Shown here: positions 33,990-43,303 of the stretch, piece by piece
Layout: each line of letters opens with the position of its first letter
Position numbering within the stretch: the first letter of the stretch is position 1
NCBI RefSeq assembly: GCF_003363435.1
Contig: NZ_QRCT01000050.1
Span: forward strand, 310,001 to 374,000
Reading direction: 5' to 3'
Source: Anaerosacchariphilus polymeriproducens
GTDB taxonomy: Bacteria; Bacillota; Clostridia; Lachnospirales; Lachnospiraceae
Length of the DNA: 64,000 nt
Made by a program: the position numbers and the translations under genes
Notes under the pieces: generated by a model
The model's database searches: none
Seen by the model: the letters and a program-made list of their open reading frames with translations, nothing else
Told to the model about the DNA's origin: nothing

Positions 33990-35711
33990 ATGCAAAGAGA
34001 TTTAAAATTATATTTTGAAAAAACAGAGAAAATCGCAAATGATCTTAATGCTTATTTAAGAGCAGTTACCACGATGGAAACTGTATTAAAAAATGTGTGT
34101 AAGAAGTTGTCGCATTGTGAAGGGAAATCGATTGATGCGATACTGGATACGAAAGAGGATTTAGAGAAAGATATTAAGAAATGTAAAAATGAGATAAAAA
34201 ATCTTTATGATTTGTTCCAAGGTTACAACACCGACATGCAGAACATCATGGAACCTAAGAATAGAAGCAGTATGATGCGTGTAGACCGTAATGACATTGC
34301 ATGGAATAAGTTTCAGATTAGCCAACAAGTTGAAATTGTACAAAATTTGAAAGTCTTAGTCCAAGCAAATTCACAAGGTTATGCCTATGGTGTGAATGAA
34401 CTGACAGGGAATGAAGATGATGAGGAAATCAAAAAGCAGCAAAGAAACGGAGCTAAAATAGACGAGATTTTCAATACTATAGTACTGAGTAGTTATACTA
34501 TATTAAAACAAAACATGGACGATGTAGACAACTTCCATGAAAGCAAAGTTATTCCTTTTGAAAATATGGATGATACATATGCATCAAAAGCTGGAAAACT
34601 GTTTAAGACATATGAAGGGAACGTTGAATGGTTCAAAAGAATTGTCGGCACAGGCAAAAAGCATATTAATCAGATTGTAAGAGGCGTTGGAAAAGCTCTA
34701 TGGGATATGGTAGAAGGACTGGGAAAAATGGCTGTCGGATTGATCGCATTTGCGGGGTCAGCTGTAGTTGTAGGAGCTTGTAAGCCTTTAGATATTTCAC
34801 CGCCAAAATGGGCTTCCAATACCTTTCATGAAGGTGTGGAAACAACCAAAGTGTTCTTCAGTTTCCAATGGATTCCGGCGTTAGGTCAGCAGGCTATGGA
34901 CTCGGTGGAAGAAGAAGGTATCTTTTTTGCAGTAAGTTATGTGATTGGTTCTTTAGCAGGAGCTAAAGGATTGGACAAGCTTGGGAAAGCTGCTAAAATC
35001 GCTGCGCAAGGAACCAAAACAGCGTCTATTCTAAAGACTGCCACCTGTGCAGATGACTTTCTGAATGCAGGAATAAATACAATAGATGATTTATTAAATG
35101 CCGGAGTCAGATCTGTGGATGACTTACTAAATGCCGGAGTTAAATCGCTTGATGATTTTGCGAAAATAGGAATCAAATCTATTGATGATTTAGTGAAGCT
35201 AGGTGTAACAGCAGATGATCTGGCAAAGATGGGGATTACATCCGTAGAACAATTGAAGAAGATAGGAATTACTTCTATGGAGGACTTAGCAAAACTTGGT
35301 ATTACATCAAAAGAAGAGTTGGCTAAGGTTGGTGTTAATTCGGCGGATGATTTTACTGAGAGGTCGGCTAAGGTTAATAAATTTTTAGATAAAGGGAAAG
35401 AGTGGCTAAAAAAATGTAATATCGATGAGTTTGAAATAAAGAATAAACATTTAAAGAATTCTACGGCTAAAAGGGCAAGAAAATTTTCTGTAGCTACTCC
35501 TGAAGAAGCAAATAAAATAGTAAAAGATGCCTTAGAGAATGGAACGGTTAAGGATATTATTGATAATGGAGTAGGAAGTGCTGCTCAGCAATCTTATTCT
35601 GCAATAATTGATACAGGTAAAGTAATAGGAACAAAAGGAGAAACATATATAAAAATTGTTTATGATGAATTAAAAAATGTTTGGACAGTTTATCCTGTTC
35701 CAATCCCATAA
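33990..35711 (+). CDS. LXG-like polymorphic toxin 2 with unassigned tip
   Basis: A 573-residue paralogue of the protein at 28874. The first ~215 residues differ at only about a dozen positions, the middle (~216-345) diverges, and the 11-residue repeat array again starts at residue 360. The last ~110 residues are new: a helical KARKFSVATPEEANK-type linker and a beta-rich end with GTKGETYIKIVYDELKN and VWTVYPVPIP. The latter recalls BECR-fold RNase toxins such as EndoU- or colicin-like tips, but catalytic residues are not certain. A candidate immunity gene follows 15 bases later. Confidence 0.78.
   Translation: MQRDLKLYFEKTEKIANDLNAYLRAVTTMETVLKNVCKKLSHCEGKSIDAILDTKEDLEKDIKKCKNEIKNLYDLFQGYNTDMQNIMEPKNRSSMMRVDRNDIAWNKFQISQQVEIVQNLKVLVQANSQGYAYGVNELTGNEDDEEIKKQQRNGAKIDEIFNTIVLSSYTILKQNMDDVDNFHESKVIPFENMDDTYASKAGKLFKTYEGNVEWFKRIVGTGKKHINQIVRGVGKALWDMVEGLGKMAVGLIAFAGSAVVVGACKPLDISPPKWASNTFHEGVETTKVFFSFQWIPALGQQAMDSVEEEGIFFAVSYVIGSLAGAKGLDKLGKAAKIAAQGTKTASILKTATCADDFLNAGINTIDDLLNAGVRSVDDLLNAGVKSLDDFAKIGIKSIDDLVKLGVTADDLAKMGITSVEQLKKIGITSMEDLAKLGITSKEELAKVGVNSADDFTERSAKVNKFLDKGKEWLKKCNIDEFEIKNKHLKNSTAKRARKFSVATPEEANKIVKDALENGTVKDIIDNGVGSAAQQSYSAIIDTGKVIGTKGETYIKIVYDELKNVWTVYPVPIP
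35067..35360 (+). repeat. Nine 11-residue repeats in toxin 2
   Basis: Residues 360-457 form nine units of the same family; the fifth unit (LGVTADDLAK) is one residue short. Several units match toxin 1 codon for codon, others are exchanged, suggesting recombination between the two genes. Confidence 0.88.
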
Positions 35712-35726
35712 AGGAGGGCTAATGTT

Positions 35727-36116
35727 TTGAGTAGTATAGAATTTAATGATGTACTAAAAAAATATAGTATTAATACAATAACTAAAATAAAAGATTTTTT
35801 AATTTCAGAAATTGCTAGTGATAATTTTGAAGAAACAATTAATTTTGTTAAATGTAGTGATGAGAAAAAGCAAAAGGATTTTGCAGATGAGCTTTATCAA
35901 GGGAATAAATATAAAGGGATTTTTTTAGAAGGAAATCAATATTTACTGGGATGTTTTGAAGATAAGGTTACTATTATTGATTTTATAGGAGAAGAATATG
36001 GAATGCAAGAAATTTATTCAAAAATGATATTACCCATTGATGATTTTATTTATATAATTTCTCATAAAAATGAAATGTTGCAACAAATTGATACTATAAA
36101 TAAAAAAGATAGTTGA
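35727..36116 (+). CDS. Probable immunity protein for toxin 2
   Basis: A 129-residue acidic protein from TTG 35727, 8 bases after AAGGAGGG. The ATG at 35721 gives only a two-codon frame. Sequence is alpha/beta with YKGIFLEGNQYLLGCFEDKV and no known motif. Its place directly after the toxin and its low GC match immunity genes. Confidence 0.6.
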   Translation: MSSIEFNDVLKKYSINTITKIKDFLISEIASDNFEETINFVKCSDEKKQKDFADELYQGNKYKGIFLEGNQYLLGCFEDKVTIIDFIGEEYGMQEIYSKMILPIDDFIYIISHKNEMLQQIDTINKKDS

Positions 36117-36182
36117 AGATGTTTTTACGAGAGTGTAATTAATTCTGTGTCTGGAATTCTGCCCGCCTCGATCTCAAGAAGG

Positions 36183-36407
36183 CTACCAGTGGAAGGCTTT
36201 TCGTATTAAATTCTTTGGACTTTTCTGTAGCATCTGATCCATACTTTCAAGTGAGCCCTTTATCATACATAAACCAAGTTTATGGAGCTGGGCAGTGATT
36301 CCGGTCAAACACTCTGCAAACTGCAGTAGATTCTTTATAAATTCGTCTTCAAGTTTTTCAAATTTGTTAATGCATTTTTCTTCAAAATATTTTATATTGT
36401 TAATCAT
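36183..36407 (-). pseudogene. ISLre2-family transposase, N-terminal remnant
   Basis: On the minus strand a 74-residue frame after AGGAG reads FEKLEDEFIKNLLQFAECLTG, then TAQLHKLGLCMIKGSLESMD, the typical start of ISLre2 (UPF0236) transposases. Intact members are several hundred residues, so only the 5' end remains. The DNA up to about 36475 is likely the element's left end. Confidence 0.75.
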
Positions 36408-36609
36408 AGAGAACTCCTATCCTTTGTTTGTATTAGTTTTGTCGCTTAATACTTTATCACAAAGTGGGGTTCTCTTGTCTTTTATTTTTCATTAATCCGA
36501 ATAAAATTTTACGCTAACATAATTAAAGAACCTTTTACAGCAGTATATTTGAAGAAATAAGGTTATTATGGTAAAATGAGTTTGCTTTTAATTCGGGAGG
36601 TATATTATT

Positions 36610-37164
36610 TTGCAAGGAAAAAATCTAGCTAATATTTTAACATTTAGCAGAATCGTTTCTGCATGTTTACTATTATTTACGCCCCCATTATCAATTCTGT
36701 TCTACGTTATTTACACATACTGTGGTGTAACAGATTTGGTAGATGGATCTGTTGCCAGAAAGATGAATGCAGAGAGTAAGACAGGTGCTTTAATAGATAG
36801 CATTGCAGATCTTATATTTATAATAGTAGCAGGCATAAAAATTGCTCCAATATTAATTGATAAGATACCCGTTTGGGGTCAAATTGCAATTATTGGAATT
36901 GTGGTCATTAGAATTACTGCATATACTGTAGGCGCTATAAAATTTCGGCGGTTTGCGTCATTGCATATAATTTCAAATAAAGTAACTGGCGGAATTCTTT
37001 TTCTTATCCCTTATGGTATAATAGTGGTTAGAATTCCTATCGTTTGTGCAATCGTCTGTATTGTGGCTGCTGTTTCGGCGGTAGAGGAATTGGTTTGCGA
37101 AATTAGACTGGAGGATTATCGTCCGGATATAAAAACGGTCTTTGAAATTAAGAGTATGAGGTAA
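36610..37164 (+). CDS. CDP-alcohol phosphatidyltransferase
   Basis: A 184-residue membrane enzyme from TTG 36610 behind GGGAGG. The family signature DLVDGSVAR...G...D...D is complete (Asp42, Asp45, Gly46, Ala49, Arg50, Gly59, Asp63, Asp67). Several membrane helices surround it. Such enzymes join an alcohol to CDP-diacylglycerol, making phospholipid head groups such as phosphatidylglycerol phosphate. The acceptor cannot be told from sequence. It appears to be a single-gene unit. Confidence 0.88.
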   Translation: MQGKNLANILTFSRIVSACLLLFTPPLSILFYVIYTYCGVTDLVDGSVARKMNAESKTGALIDSIADLIFIIVAGIKIAPILIDKIPVWGQIAIIGIVVIRITAYTVGAIKFRRFASLHIISNKVTGGILFLIPYGIIVVRIPIVCAIVCIVAAVSAVEELVCEIRLEDYRPDIKTVFEIKSMR

Positions 37165-37215
37165 CAAGTGAGATTGATATTATCACCACTTGTTTAATCG
37201 AAGGGAGAAATAATA

Positions 37216-37791
37216 TTGAAAACACTAATAGTAGTTTGTAATTTTGATAAAAATAGTTTTAATCATGCAATAGCAAATGTAATAAAAGAAGAATATTTAA
37301 AGAAAGGGCATGAAGTCATATATCACGATCTTTATGAAGATAACTTTAGCCCTGTGTTAACAAAAGGCGAATATGAAGAAATGGAAATTAATAGTATTCA
37401 AGATTCTTATATTGTTAAGTGTTGTAAGGAACTTCAAGAAGCAGATATCATTGCAATAATTCATCCAAATTGGTGGGGACAACCACCTGCGCTCTTAAAG
37501 GGATGGATAGATAGAGTATTTAGAAGAGGTGTAGCATATAAATATAGTCCGGAAGGAAAATCAATAGGATTATTAAAAGCTGAAACAGCTTATATTATAA
37601 ATACATCAAATACGCCAGAGGAAGTAGAAAAACAAATTTACGGTGATCCATTGGAAAATTTGTGGGATACTTGTATTTTCAAAATTTGTGGAGTTAAGAG
37701 TGTACATAGGATGCCTATAAGAGGCATTGTAAAGAGCGACAATTCGATTAGAGAAAAATGGTTGACAGACGTAAAGGAATTTATAAACTAA
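37216..37791 (+). CDS. NAD(P)H quinone oxidoreductase, flavodoxin-like fold
   Basis: A 191-residue protein from TTG 37216. It starts with the flavodoxin_2 pattern TLIVVCNFDKNSFNHAIAN and holds HPNWWGQPPALLKGWIDRVF, the FMN- and substrate-site motif of MdaB/YwrO-type quinone reductases. It reduces quinones or electrophiles by two electrons using NAD(P)H, a detoxification role in the cytoplasm. Confidence 0.9.
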   Translation: MKTLIVVCNFDKNSFNHAIANVIKEEYLKKGHEVIYHDLYEDNFSPVLTKGEYEEMEINSIQDSYIVKCCKELQEADIIAIIHPNWWGQPPALLKGWIDRVFRRGVAYKYSPEGKSIGLLKAETAYIINTSNTPEEVEKQIYGDPLENLWDTCIFKICGVKSVHRMPIRGIVKSDNSIREKWLTDVKEFIN

Positions 37792-37818
37792 TAATTTGGA
37801 AACCATTAAGGAGAGTAT

Positions 37819-38100
37819 ATGAATAAGATTAAAGAAAAATGGAAGAATGAGACAGAAGTTGGAAGAGCTATTATTGTTATTAATATAATTTTGGCATGTT
37901 TTATTATTATATTATCTTTGTTTGGTTTTCTCAAAATAATGCCAATTAAAAACACGAACAATATTACATTATTATTATTAAGCGTTATGAATTTATTAAA
38001 TGGAATCAGGATTTATAAAGAGAATAAGATAATTGGAAATTTATGTTTTGTTGCAGCTGCTTTTGTTTTTACCATTAGTATTATAAATTTAATATTTTAA
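37819..38100 (+). CDS. Small membrane protein
   Basis: A 93-residue protein with three hydrophobic helices (~19-40, ~48-62, ~73-92) behind AAGGAGAG. It lies between the quinone reductase and the LD-carboxypeptidase. No family is recognised. Confidence 0.6.
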   Translation: MNKIKEKWKNETEVGRAIIVINIILACFIIILSLFGFLKIMPIKNTNNITLLLLSVMNLLNGIRIYKENKIIGNLCFVAAAFVFTISIINLIF

Positions 38101-38121
38101 CAACCTTGAAAGGACAGAATT

Positions 38122-38985
38122 ATGTTAAGACCAGGTGACAAAGTCGGTATCGTATGTTGTTCCAATGGAATATTGGATGTTTACAGACCTATAATTGAAA
38201 ATTTGATTGTATGTTTGAGAAAGATAGGATTAGAACCAATTTGCAGTGATTTTATTTTTCAAACGAATTCAGTTTTTAGTGGTACAGGAAAAGAACGTGC
38301 AGAAGCATTGATGAAGTTTTATAAAAAGAAAGAGATAAAAGCAATATTTGATATATCAGGGGGCGATTTAGCAAATGAATTACTCCATGATCTTGATTTT
38401 GAACAGATCAAAAATAATCCCAAACCTTTTTGGGGATATAGTGATTTGACCACGATAATCAATGCAATTTATGCAAAGACAGGACAGGTTTCATATTTAT
38501 ATCAGATTCGAAACCTGATTTCAGAATTTAGTTGGCAGATTAAAAATTTTTGTAAGCTGGTTTTTCAAGATAAGAAGGAGCTGCTTGAGTTTCAGTATCA
38601 ATTTTTGCAAGGGAAACAAATGCAGGGTGTTGTTATTGGCGGAAATATCAGATGCTTTTTGAAATTGGCTGGAACGCCTTATATGCCTGAATTTAAAGAT
38701 AAAATTTTATTTCTTGAGAGCCGAGGAGGAGAAGTGGCGCAGATGACTACATATCTGAACCAGTTAAAGCAGATGGGCGTCTTTCGTGAAATTCGAGGAA
38801 TTTTATTAGGTACTTTTCTTACCATGGAAGAACAAAATTGCATTCCAACAATACAGGAGTTAGTGATGCAGACAGTAGAAAATGTGAATATTCCTATTGC
38901 TAAGACGGAAGAAATCGGGCATAGGAAGGATTCCAAGTGTTTAATTATTGGAAAAGAGATACATTTAGGAAATTCTTCTGTTTAA
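38122..38985 (+). CDS. LD-carboxypeptidase family S66 (MccF/LdcA type)
   Basis: A 287-residue peptidase. It has LRPGDKVGIVCCS at the start, the nucleophile Ser107 in WGYSDLT, Glu199 in FLESRGGE and His267 in EEIGHRKDSKC, the S66 catalytic triad. Family members trim murein tetrapeptides or inactivate peptide-nucleotide antibiotics of the microcin C type. The lack of a signal peptide indicates a cytoplasmic place, so wall recycling or self-immunity are both possible. Confidence 0.88.
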   Translation: MLRPGDKVGIVCCSNGILDVYRPIIENLIVCLRKIGLEPICSDFIFQTNSVFSGTGKERAEALMKFYKKKEIKAIFDISGGDLANELLHDLDFEQIKNNPKPFWGYSDLTTIINAIYAKTGQVSYLYQIRNLISEFSWQIKNFCKLVFQDKKELLEFQYQFLQGKQMQGVVIGGNIRCFLKLAGTPYMPEFKDKILFLESRGGEVAQMTTYLNQLKQMGVFREIRGILLGTFLTMEEQNCIPTIQELVMQTVENVNIPIAKTEEIGHRKDSKCLIIGKEIHLGNSSV

Positions 38986-39028
38986 GAAAACATTAAGATT
39001 CCATTATGACTCATTTTAAAAACTCCAA

Positions 39029-39051
39029 TTATAGTGAATATATCACTATAA
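39029..39051. promoter_or_regulatory. 23-bp perfect palindrome, operator candidate
   Basis: TTATAGTGA, a five-base centre ATATA, then TCACTATAA. It ends one base inside the AAGGAGG ribosome site of the serine hydrolase gene, an ideal place for a repressor to block expression. Confidence 0.55.
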
Positions 39052-39062
39052 GGAGGATGAAA

Positions 39063-41000
39063 ATGACTAAAACAAAGATTATAAGTTTTTGTGTTATTAT
39101 TTTTATAATGTTATTCCTAGTTAATAGGAATGAGTTAACAGTATTGGCACAAGGAAAAAAAGTAGTAAATGAAAAAGAAATGGAAACTGCTTTGGATTCT
39201 TTTTTTGAAAAAGAAATGAAAAAAAACAATATTCCTGGGGCTGCCGTAGTGGTGGTTAAGGATGGTAAAGAGTTCATAAAGAAGTCTTATGGATTCGCAG
39301 ATGTGGATACTAAATTGGACTTTGATAAGGATATCACTACATTTCGGATTGCATCGATTACAAAAGTATTTACTTCTACAGCTTTAATGAAACTTGTGGA
39401 GGAGGGCAAGGTAAGACTTGATTCAGACATACGTTCTTATCTGCCGGAATTAAAGATTAAGAACCCATATGATAAACCGATTACAGTAGAAAATTTATTA
39501 ACACATACTTCAGGGATTGATAGTAGCTCATTAAAGGAATTATCCTATAAAAAACAGGATATGCCTTGTGGATATCTGTTAAATGAGATGAATCAAAAGC
39601 ATTTGACAGTGATAAGCGAACCAGGAAGTCATATTGAATACTGCAGCTATGGTGTTGTATTACAAGGTTGCATTATCGAGGCAGTTAGTGGGATGAGCTG
39701 TAAAGATTATATTGCAAAGAACTTGTTAGAACCAATTAAAATGAAAGATACAATTATGAGCATGGAAGATGAGAAGTTATCGACAGGATATAATTGTATA
39801 AACAATAAATTGAAAAGGAGTACATTGGAAGGATGTTTCAAACTTTATCCAGAAGGAGGTTTGATTTCCTCTTTGACTGATATGGGGCATTTTATCCAGA
39901 CATATCTTAATGATGGGAATTATGGTGGCCAGCAGATACTGGATAAAGGTACGGTAGAGAATATTCTCAGAACACATGCAGAATATGATGAAATATTGCC
40001 GGGCATGTGTTATGGATTCAGTGAATATCAAGAACAAGGAGTTCGTTTAGTTGGTCATGGAGGTTATGCACCAGATGGATTTCTTTCTCAATTGGATTTG
40101 TATCCGGATGAGAATATTGGTACTTTCATAGTTGTCAATCAAGGAAGTAATAATAATATTACAGAGGAATTCCGGACATTTTTTGTCTCCTACTTAAACA
40201 TGAAGTCGTCAAAACAGAAGATTAATGAGGCGAAAGGAGAAACCGATTCTTATCAAGTGGCTGGGACCTATCGTTTAAGTGATTATTCTAAGACGACCTT
40301 ATGTAAAGGTGACGCTTTTGGTGGTGTCGGAGAAGTTAATATAAAAAAACTGAAGAGCGGAAAAATCCTAATATCCGGTAGAGATGAGTTTACGGGTAAA
40401 GCTTGTAAGTTTATAGCAAAGAAACAGGAACCATTAAAATATAAGATAAAAGATAGTGATAAATATGTAGTATTTCATACGCAGGGAAGCAAAGTGATTA
40501 ATATGGCAATGTCCGATAGTAGTTGGCATGGGTATTATGAAAAGCTTTCATGGTATGAGACCAGTGGAGTTCAGATGCCTGCCTTTTTAGCAGGATTACT
40601 GATGTATAGCTTCTGTATTCTGGTTTTTGTGCTCAGAGTAAGTAAGTGCTTTGTGTTCAAGTGTTTAGGAAAAGAGAGAAAAATTACAGAAAAATGGAAT
40701 AAAATCAGATATATACTAATAACTTTGATTTCATTTATGTATGCAGGCTTTTATATTTACAGTATGTTCCGATGGGGAACAAGATTACGCTATAGTATAC
40801 CTCTTGATGTGAAATTAAATTTAATGATGCCAATCATCGGTACAGTAGGTGTGATTATATTTGGTATTTGCGTAATTTATGAGTGGGTTAAAAGAAAGGG
40901 AAGAATAAAAATCAGATTGTTTGATTTAACGTTTTTAATGATATCTATTATTTTTATATTTCTTTTTAACTATTGGAATCTTCTCGGTTTTCGCTATTGA
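39063..41000 (+). CDS. Membrane-bound serine hydrolase, class C beta-lactamase/PBP4* family
   Basis: About 645 residues from ATG 39063, six bases after AAGGAGG; the upstream frame to 39006 and the ATG 39057 lie too close to or before it. An N-terminal signal or anchor helix is followed by a beta-lactamase-class-C domain (~40-380) with nucleophile in SITK (Ser98, Lys101), a YCSYG Tyr motif and HGGYAP near residue 335. A beta domain follows, then four C-terminal membrane helices (~500-640). Such proteins are peptidases or esterases acting on wall peptides outside the cell. The palindrome upstream and the two-component genes downstream suggest control by wall stress. Confidence 0.88.
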   Translation: MTKTKIISFCVIIFIMLFLVNRNELTVLAQGKKVVNEKEMETALDSFFEKEMKKNNIPGAAVVVVKDGKEFIKKSYGFADVDTKLDFDKDITTFRIASITKVFTSTALMKLVEEGKVRLDSDIRSYLPELKIKNPYDKPITVENLLTHTSGIDSSSLKELSYKKQDMPCGYLLNEMNQKHLTVISEPGSHIEYCSYGVVLQGCIIEAVSGMSCKDYIAKNLLEPIKMKDTIMSMEDEKLSTGYNCINNKLKRSTLEGCFKLYPEGGLISSLTDMGHFIQTYLNDGNYGGQQILDKGTVENILRTHAEYDEILPGMCYGFSEYQEQGVRLVGHGGYAPDGFLSQLDLYPDENIGTFIVVNQGSNNNITEEFRTFFVSYLNMKSSKQKINEAKGETDSYQVAGTYRLSDYSKTTLCKGDAFGGVGEVNIKKLKSGKILISGRDEFTGKACKFIAKKQEPLKYKIKDSDKYVVFHTQGSKVINMAMSDSSWHGYYEKLSWYETSGVQMPAFLAGLLMYSFCILVFVLRVSKCFVFKCLGKERKITEKWNKIRYILITLISFMYAGFYIYSMFRWGTRLRYSIPLDVKLNLMMPIIGTVGVIIFGICVIYEWVKRKGRIKIRLFDLTFLMISIIFIFLFNYWNLLGFRY

Positions 41001-41056
41001 ATGAGTATATTGCCCGAGATATAAAAGGATGATATACTAAATATGAGGTGTTACAT

Positions 41057-41746
41057 ATGAATACACAGATGGTGTTAATTATTGATGATGAAGAGGAAAT
41101 ACGAGATTTATTAATTAAGTATCTTGAAAGGGAAGGAATTGTTGGAATTCCTTGTTCAAATGGAGCTGAGGCACTCAAGATAATGCAGAATACAAATGTA
41201 AATCTTATATTGCTTGATATTATGATGGAAGATATGGATGGGTTTGAAGTACTTCGACATATTAGGAATATGGATACAGAGATACCCGTGATTTACCTAA
41301 GTGCCAGAGAGGAAGAATATGATAAAGTATTAGGACTCGGTTTGGGAGCTGACGATTATGTCACAAAACCATTTAGTCCGGGAGAGCTGATGGCAAGAGT
41401 GAAAGCGCATCTTAGGAGGCAAGTGAGTAGAAAAAAACAGGCGCAGCGTATCTTACAGCATAAAGAATTGAAGATGGATATTAATAGTTATCTTGTAACG
41501 ATAGGAAACAAAAGAGTTGAACTTGTAGGAAAAGAACTTTTACTACTAAAGTTTTTTATGGAAAATCCCAATAGAGTATTTACGAAAAGTCAAATTTATC
41601 ATCAAGTATGGGATGAGATGTTTGAGGATGACAATACAGTTATGGTATATATCAGTCGATTGCGCGAAAAAATTGAAGAAAATCCGAGAGCTCCAAAGTG
41701 GATTCAGACTATCCGTGGGATAGGATATCGTTTTGGAGGAGAATAA
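41057..41746 (+). CDS. OmpR-family response regulator
   Basis: About 229 residues from ATG 41057 with GAGGTG upstream. The receiver has the acidic pair IDDEEE, phosphorylation Asp54 in LLDIMMEDMDG, YLSA and KPF. The C-terminus is a winged-helix DNA-binding domain (VWDEMFEDDNTVMVYISRLR, IRGIGYRFG). It is paired with the kinase that starts directly after its stop. Likely targets include the preceding hydrolase gene, by position only. Confidence 0.95.
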   Translation: MNTQMVLIIDDEEEIRDLLIKYLEREGIVGIPCSNGAEALKIMQNTNVNLILLDIMMEDMDGFEVLRHIRNMDTEIPVIYLSAREEEYDKVLGLGLGADDYVTKPFSPGELMARVKAHLRRQVSRKKQAQRILQHKELKMDINSYLVTIGNKRVELVGKELLLLKFFMENPNRVFTKSQIYHQVWDEMFEDDNTVMVYISRLREKIEENPRAPKWIQTIRGIGYRFGGE

Positions 41747-43165
41747 ATGAAATTAAAGACCAAAATATCGATTGTTTTTCTTTTGTCGATTTCGATGTCA
41801 GTGATTATTTTTATGTTCAGTGTTTATTATATTCTGCATTCCGGATATTTTAGCGGTGTAACAGAAAATGAGATGCAAAATGCATTACATACTGTAAAAC
41901 AGCAACTGTACCAAGAAGAAAAGACTGATTGGACAAAGGATAATATCAAAAGGGAACTGATGGAAGCAGAAAACAATTTCTTTAATATGAGATTTGCGGT
42001 GCTTTCAGCTAAAAATGAGTGGATTTCAGTTAGTAGGATTCCTACTATTGGCTCTGTCTCAGAACTTCTTGATTCTTTTGAACAGAAAAATCAAGATACC
42101 AGTCAATATCGTGTGATCGGTAGTGGATTTGAAATGAACGGTTCTGAACACTTCTTAATCTGCTTTGTAAAAAACAGTGATTTCGAAGCAATGTCATATT
42201 CTTTTAATTTGGCAAGGGGGCATGGCATATTAGGAAAAATTGCAGTATTTGGTTTTATTATAACTGTTATTATAACAGGCTTGTGTATGTTTTTGTTCAG
42301 CCGCAGGACAATGCGTCGTTTGTATAAAATGTATGATATATTAAGTGAATTCACTTTAGATAAAGCAGATGTCAGAATGAATACGGATGCGCAGGATGAA
42401 TTGGCAATTATGGCGGGGAAATTTAATTGTATGGCTGAAAAAATTCAGTTTCAATACGAAGAAAAAAAACGATATGAACAAAATCGTAAAGAATTAGTTT
42501 CTAATATATCACACGATCTTCGCACACCGCTATCCTCAATCCTTGGTTATTCAGAAATGCTCAGAGATGGAATATATGAAACCGAAGAAGAACAAAAAAA
42601 ATACACAGATATTATTCATAGAAAAGCAATTTATATGGATAAACTTTTGAAAGAGTTGTTAGAATATTCTAAAGTAGATCTTGGAACTTTGGTACTAAAT
42701 AAGCAAAAATTTGACATTGCAGAGTTGATCAGGGAGATATTGATTGAGTATTATATGATAATAGAAAAAAACCAATATGAATTGCAAATTCAATTTCCAA
42801 ATGAGCAAATGATTGTGAATTGGGATAGGGAACGAATTAGCCGGGTATTACGAAATCTAATTGAGAATGCATTAAAATATGGTATGGATGGTGAAAAAAT
42901 ACGATTAACTCTCAGTAAAGATGATGTTTTTGCAAAAATAGAGATTCAAGATTATGGTGCAGGTATGTCAGAGAAAGTAGCAGAACGTATATTTGAACGA
43001 TTTTATAGAGGTGATACAGCAAGAAACAGTAAAGCTGGCGGTATGGGATTGGGAATGTATATTGCCAATGAAATTATACAAAAGCACAATGGGAATATTT
43101 CGATTACAAGTGTTGAAGGACAGGGAACTTTGGTACAGTTTGTTCTTCCAATAAATGAAGTATAG
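41747..43165 (+). CDS. Sensor histidine kinase (HisKA/HATPase)
   Basis: A 472-residue kinase. Two membrane helices (~8-30 and ~163-185) flank an extracellular domain of ~130 residues; a HAMP-like linker follows. H box SNISHDLRTPLSS with His256, N box NLIENALKYG, and G boxes DYGAGM and GMGLGMYIA complete the catalytic core. It phosphorylates the regulator encoded immediately upstream. The signal is unknown. Confidence 0.95.
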   Translation: MKLKTKISIVFLLSISMSVIIFMFSVYYILHSGYFSGVTENEMQNALHTVKQQLYQEEKTDWTKDNIKRELMEAENNFFNMRFAVLSAKNEWISVSRIPTIGSVSELLDSFEQKNQDTSQYRVIGSGFEMNGSEHFLICFVKNSDFEAMSYSFNLARGHGILGKIAVFGFIITVIITGLCMFLFSRRTMRRLYKMYDILSEFTLDKADVRMNTDAQDELAIMAGKFNCMAEKIQFQYEEKKRYEQNRKELVSNISHDLRTPLSSILGYSEMLRDGIYETEEEQKKYTDIIHRKAIYMDKLLKELLEYSKVDLGTLVLNKQKFDIAELIREILIEYYMIIEKNQYELQIQFPNEQMIVNWDRERISRVLRNLIENALKYGMDGEKIRLTLSKDDVFAKIEIQDYGAGMSEKVAERIFERFYRGDTARNSKAGGMGLGMYIANEIIQKHNGNISITSVEGQGTLVQFVLPINEV

Positions 43166-43206
43166 AAAACGGTAGACAAGAAGAGTATTCTTGTCTGCCG
43201 TTTTTT
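43166..43206 (+). terminator. Terminator after two-component genes
   Basis: AAAACGG-AGACAAGAA pairs with TTCTTGTCT-CCGTTTT, followed by TTTTTT. It is long and strong. Confidence 0.88.
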
Positions 43207-43303
43207 GGAGTTATATAGGAAGTGAGTTCAAGTGTCTGCACAGAATCAATTTGCATGACATAAAATAAAGTAGAGATATTCTAAAATTAATGAGGTGGAT
43301 TAC

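Noticed and set aside
39006-39062. Start of the serine hydrolase at 39006
   Set aside because: That stretch contains the palindrome and the AAGGAGG site; ATG 39063 has correct spacing and begins a signal peptide.
43207-43303. Possible TPP riboswitch ahead of the NMT1-type importer or the antivitamin operon
   Set aside because: Neither the 43207-43303 gap nor 53093-53215 contains the conserved CTGAGA and ACCTGATC-like core elements, so no thiamine riboswitch can be claimed.
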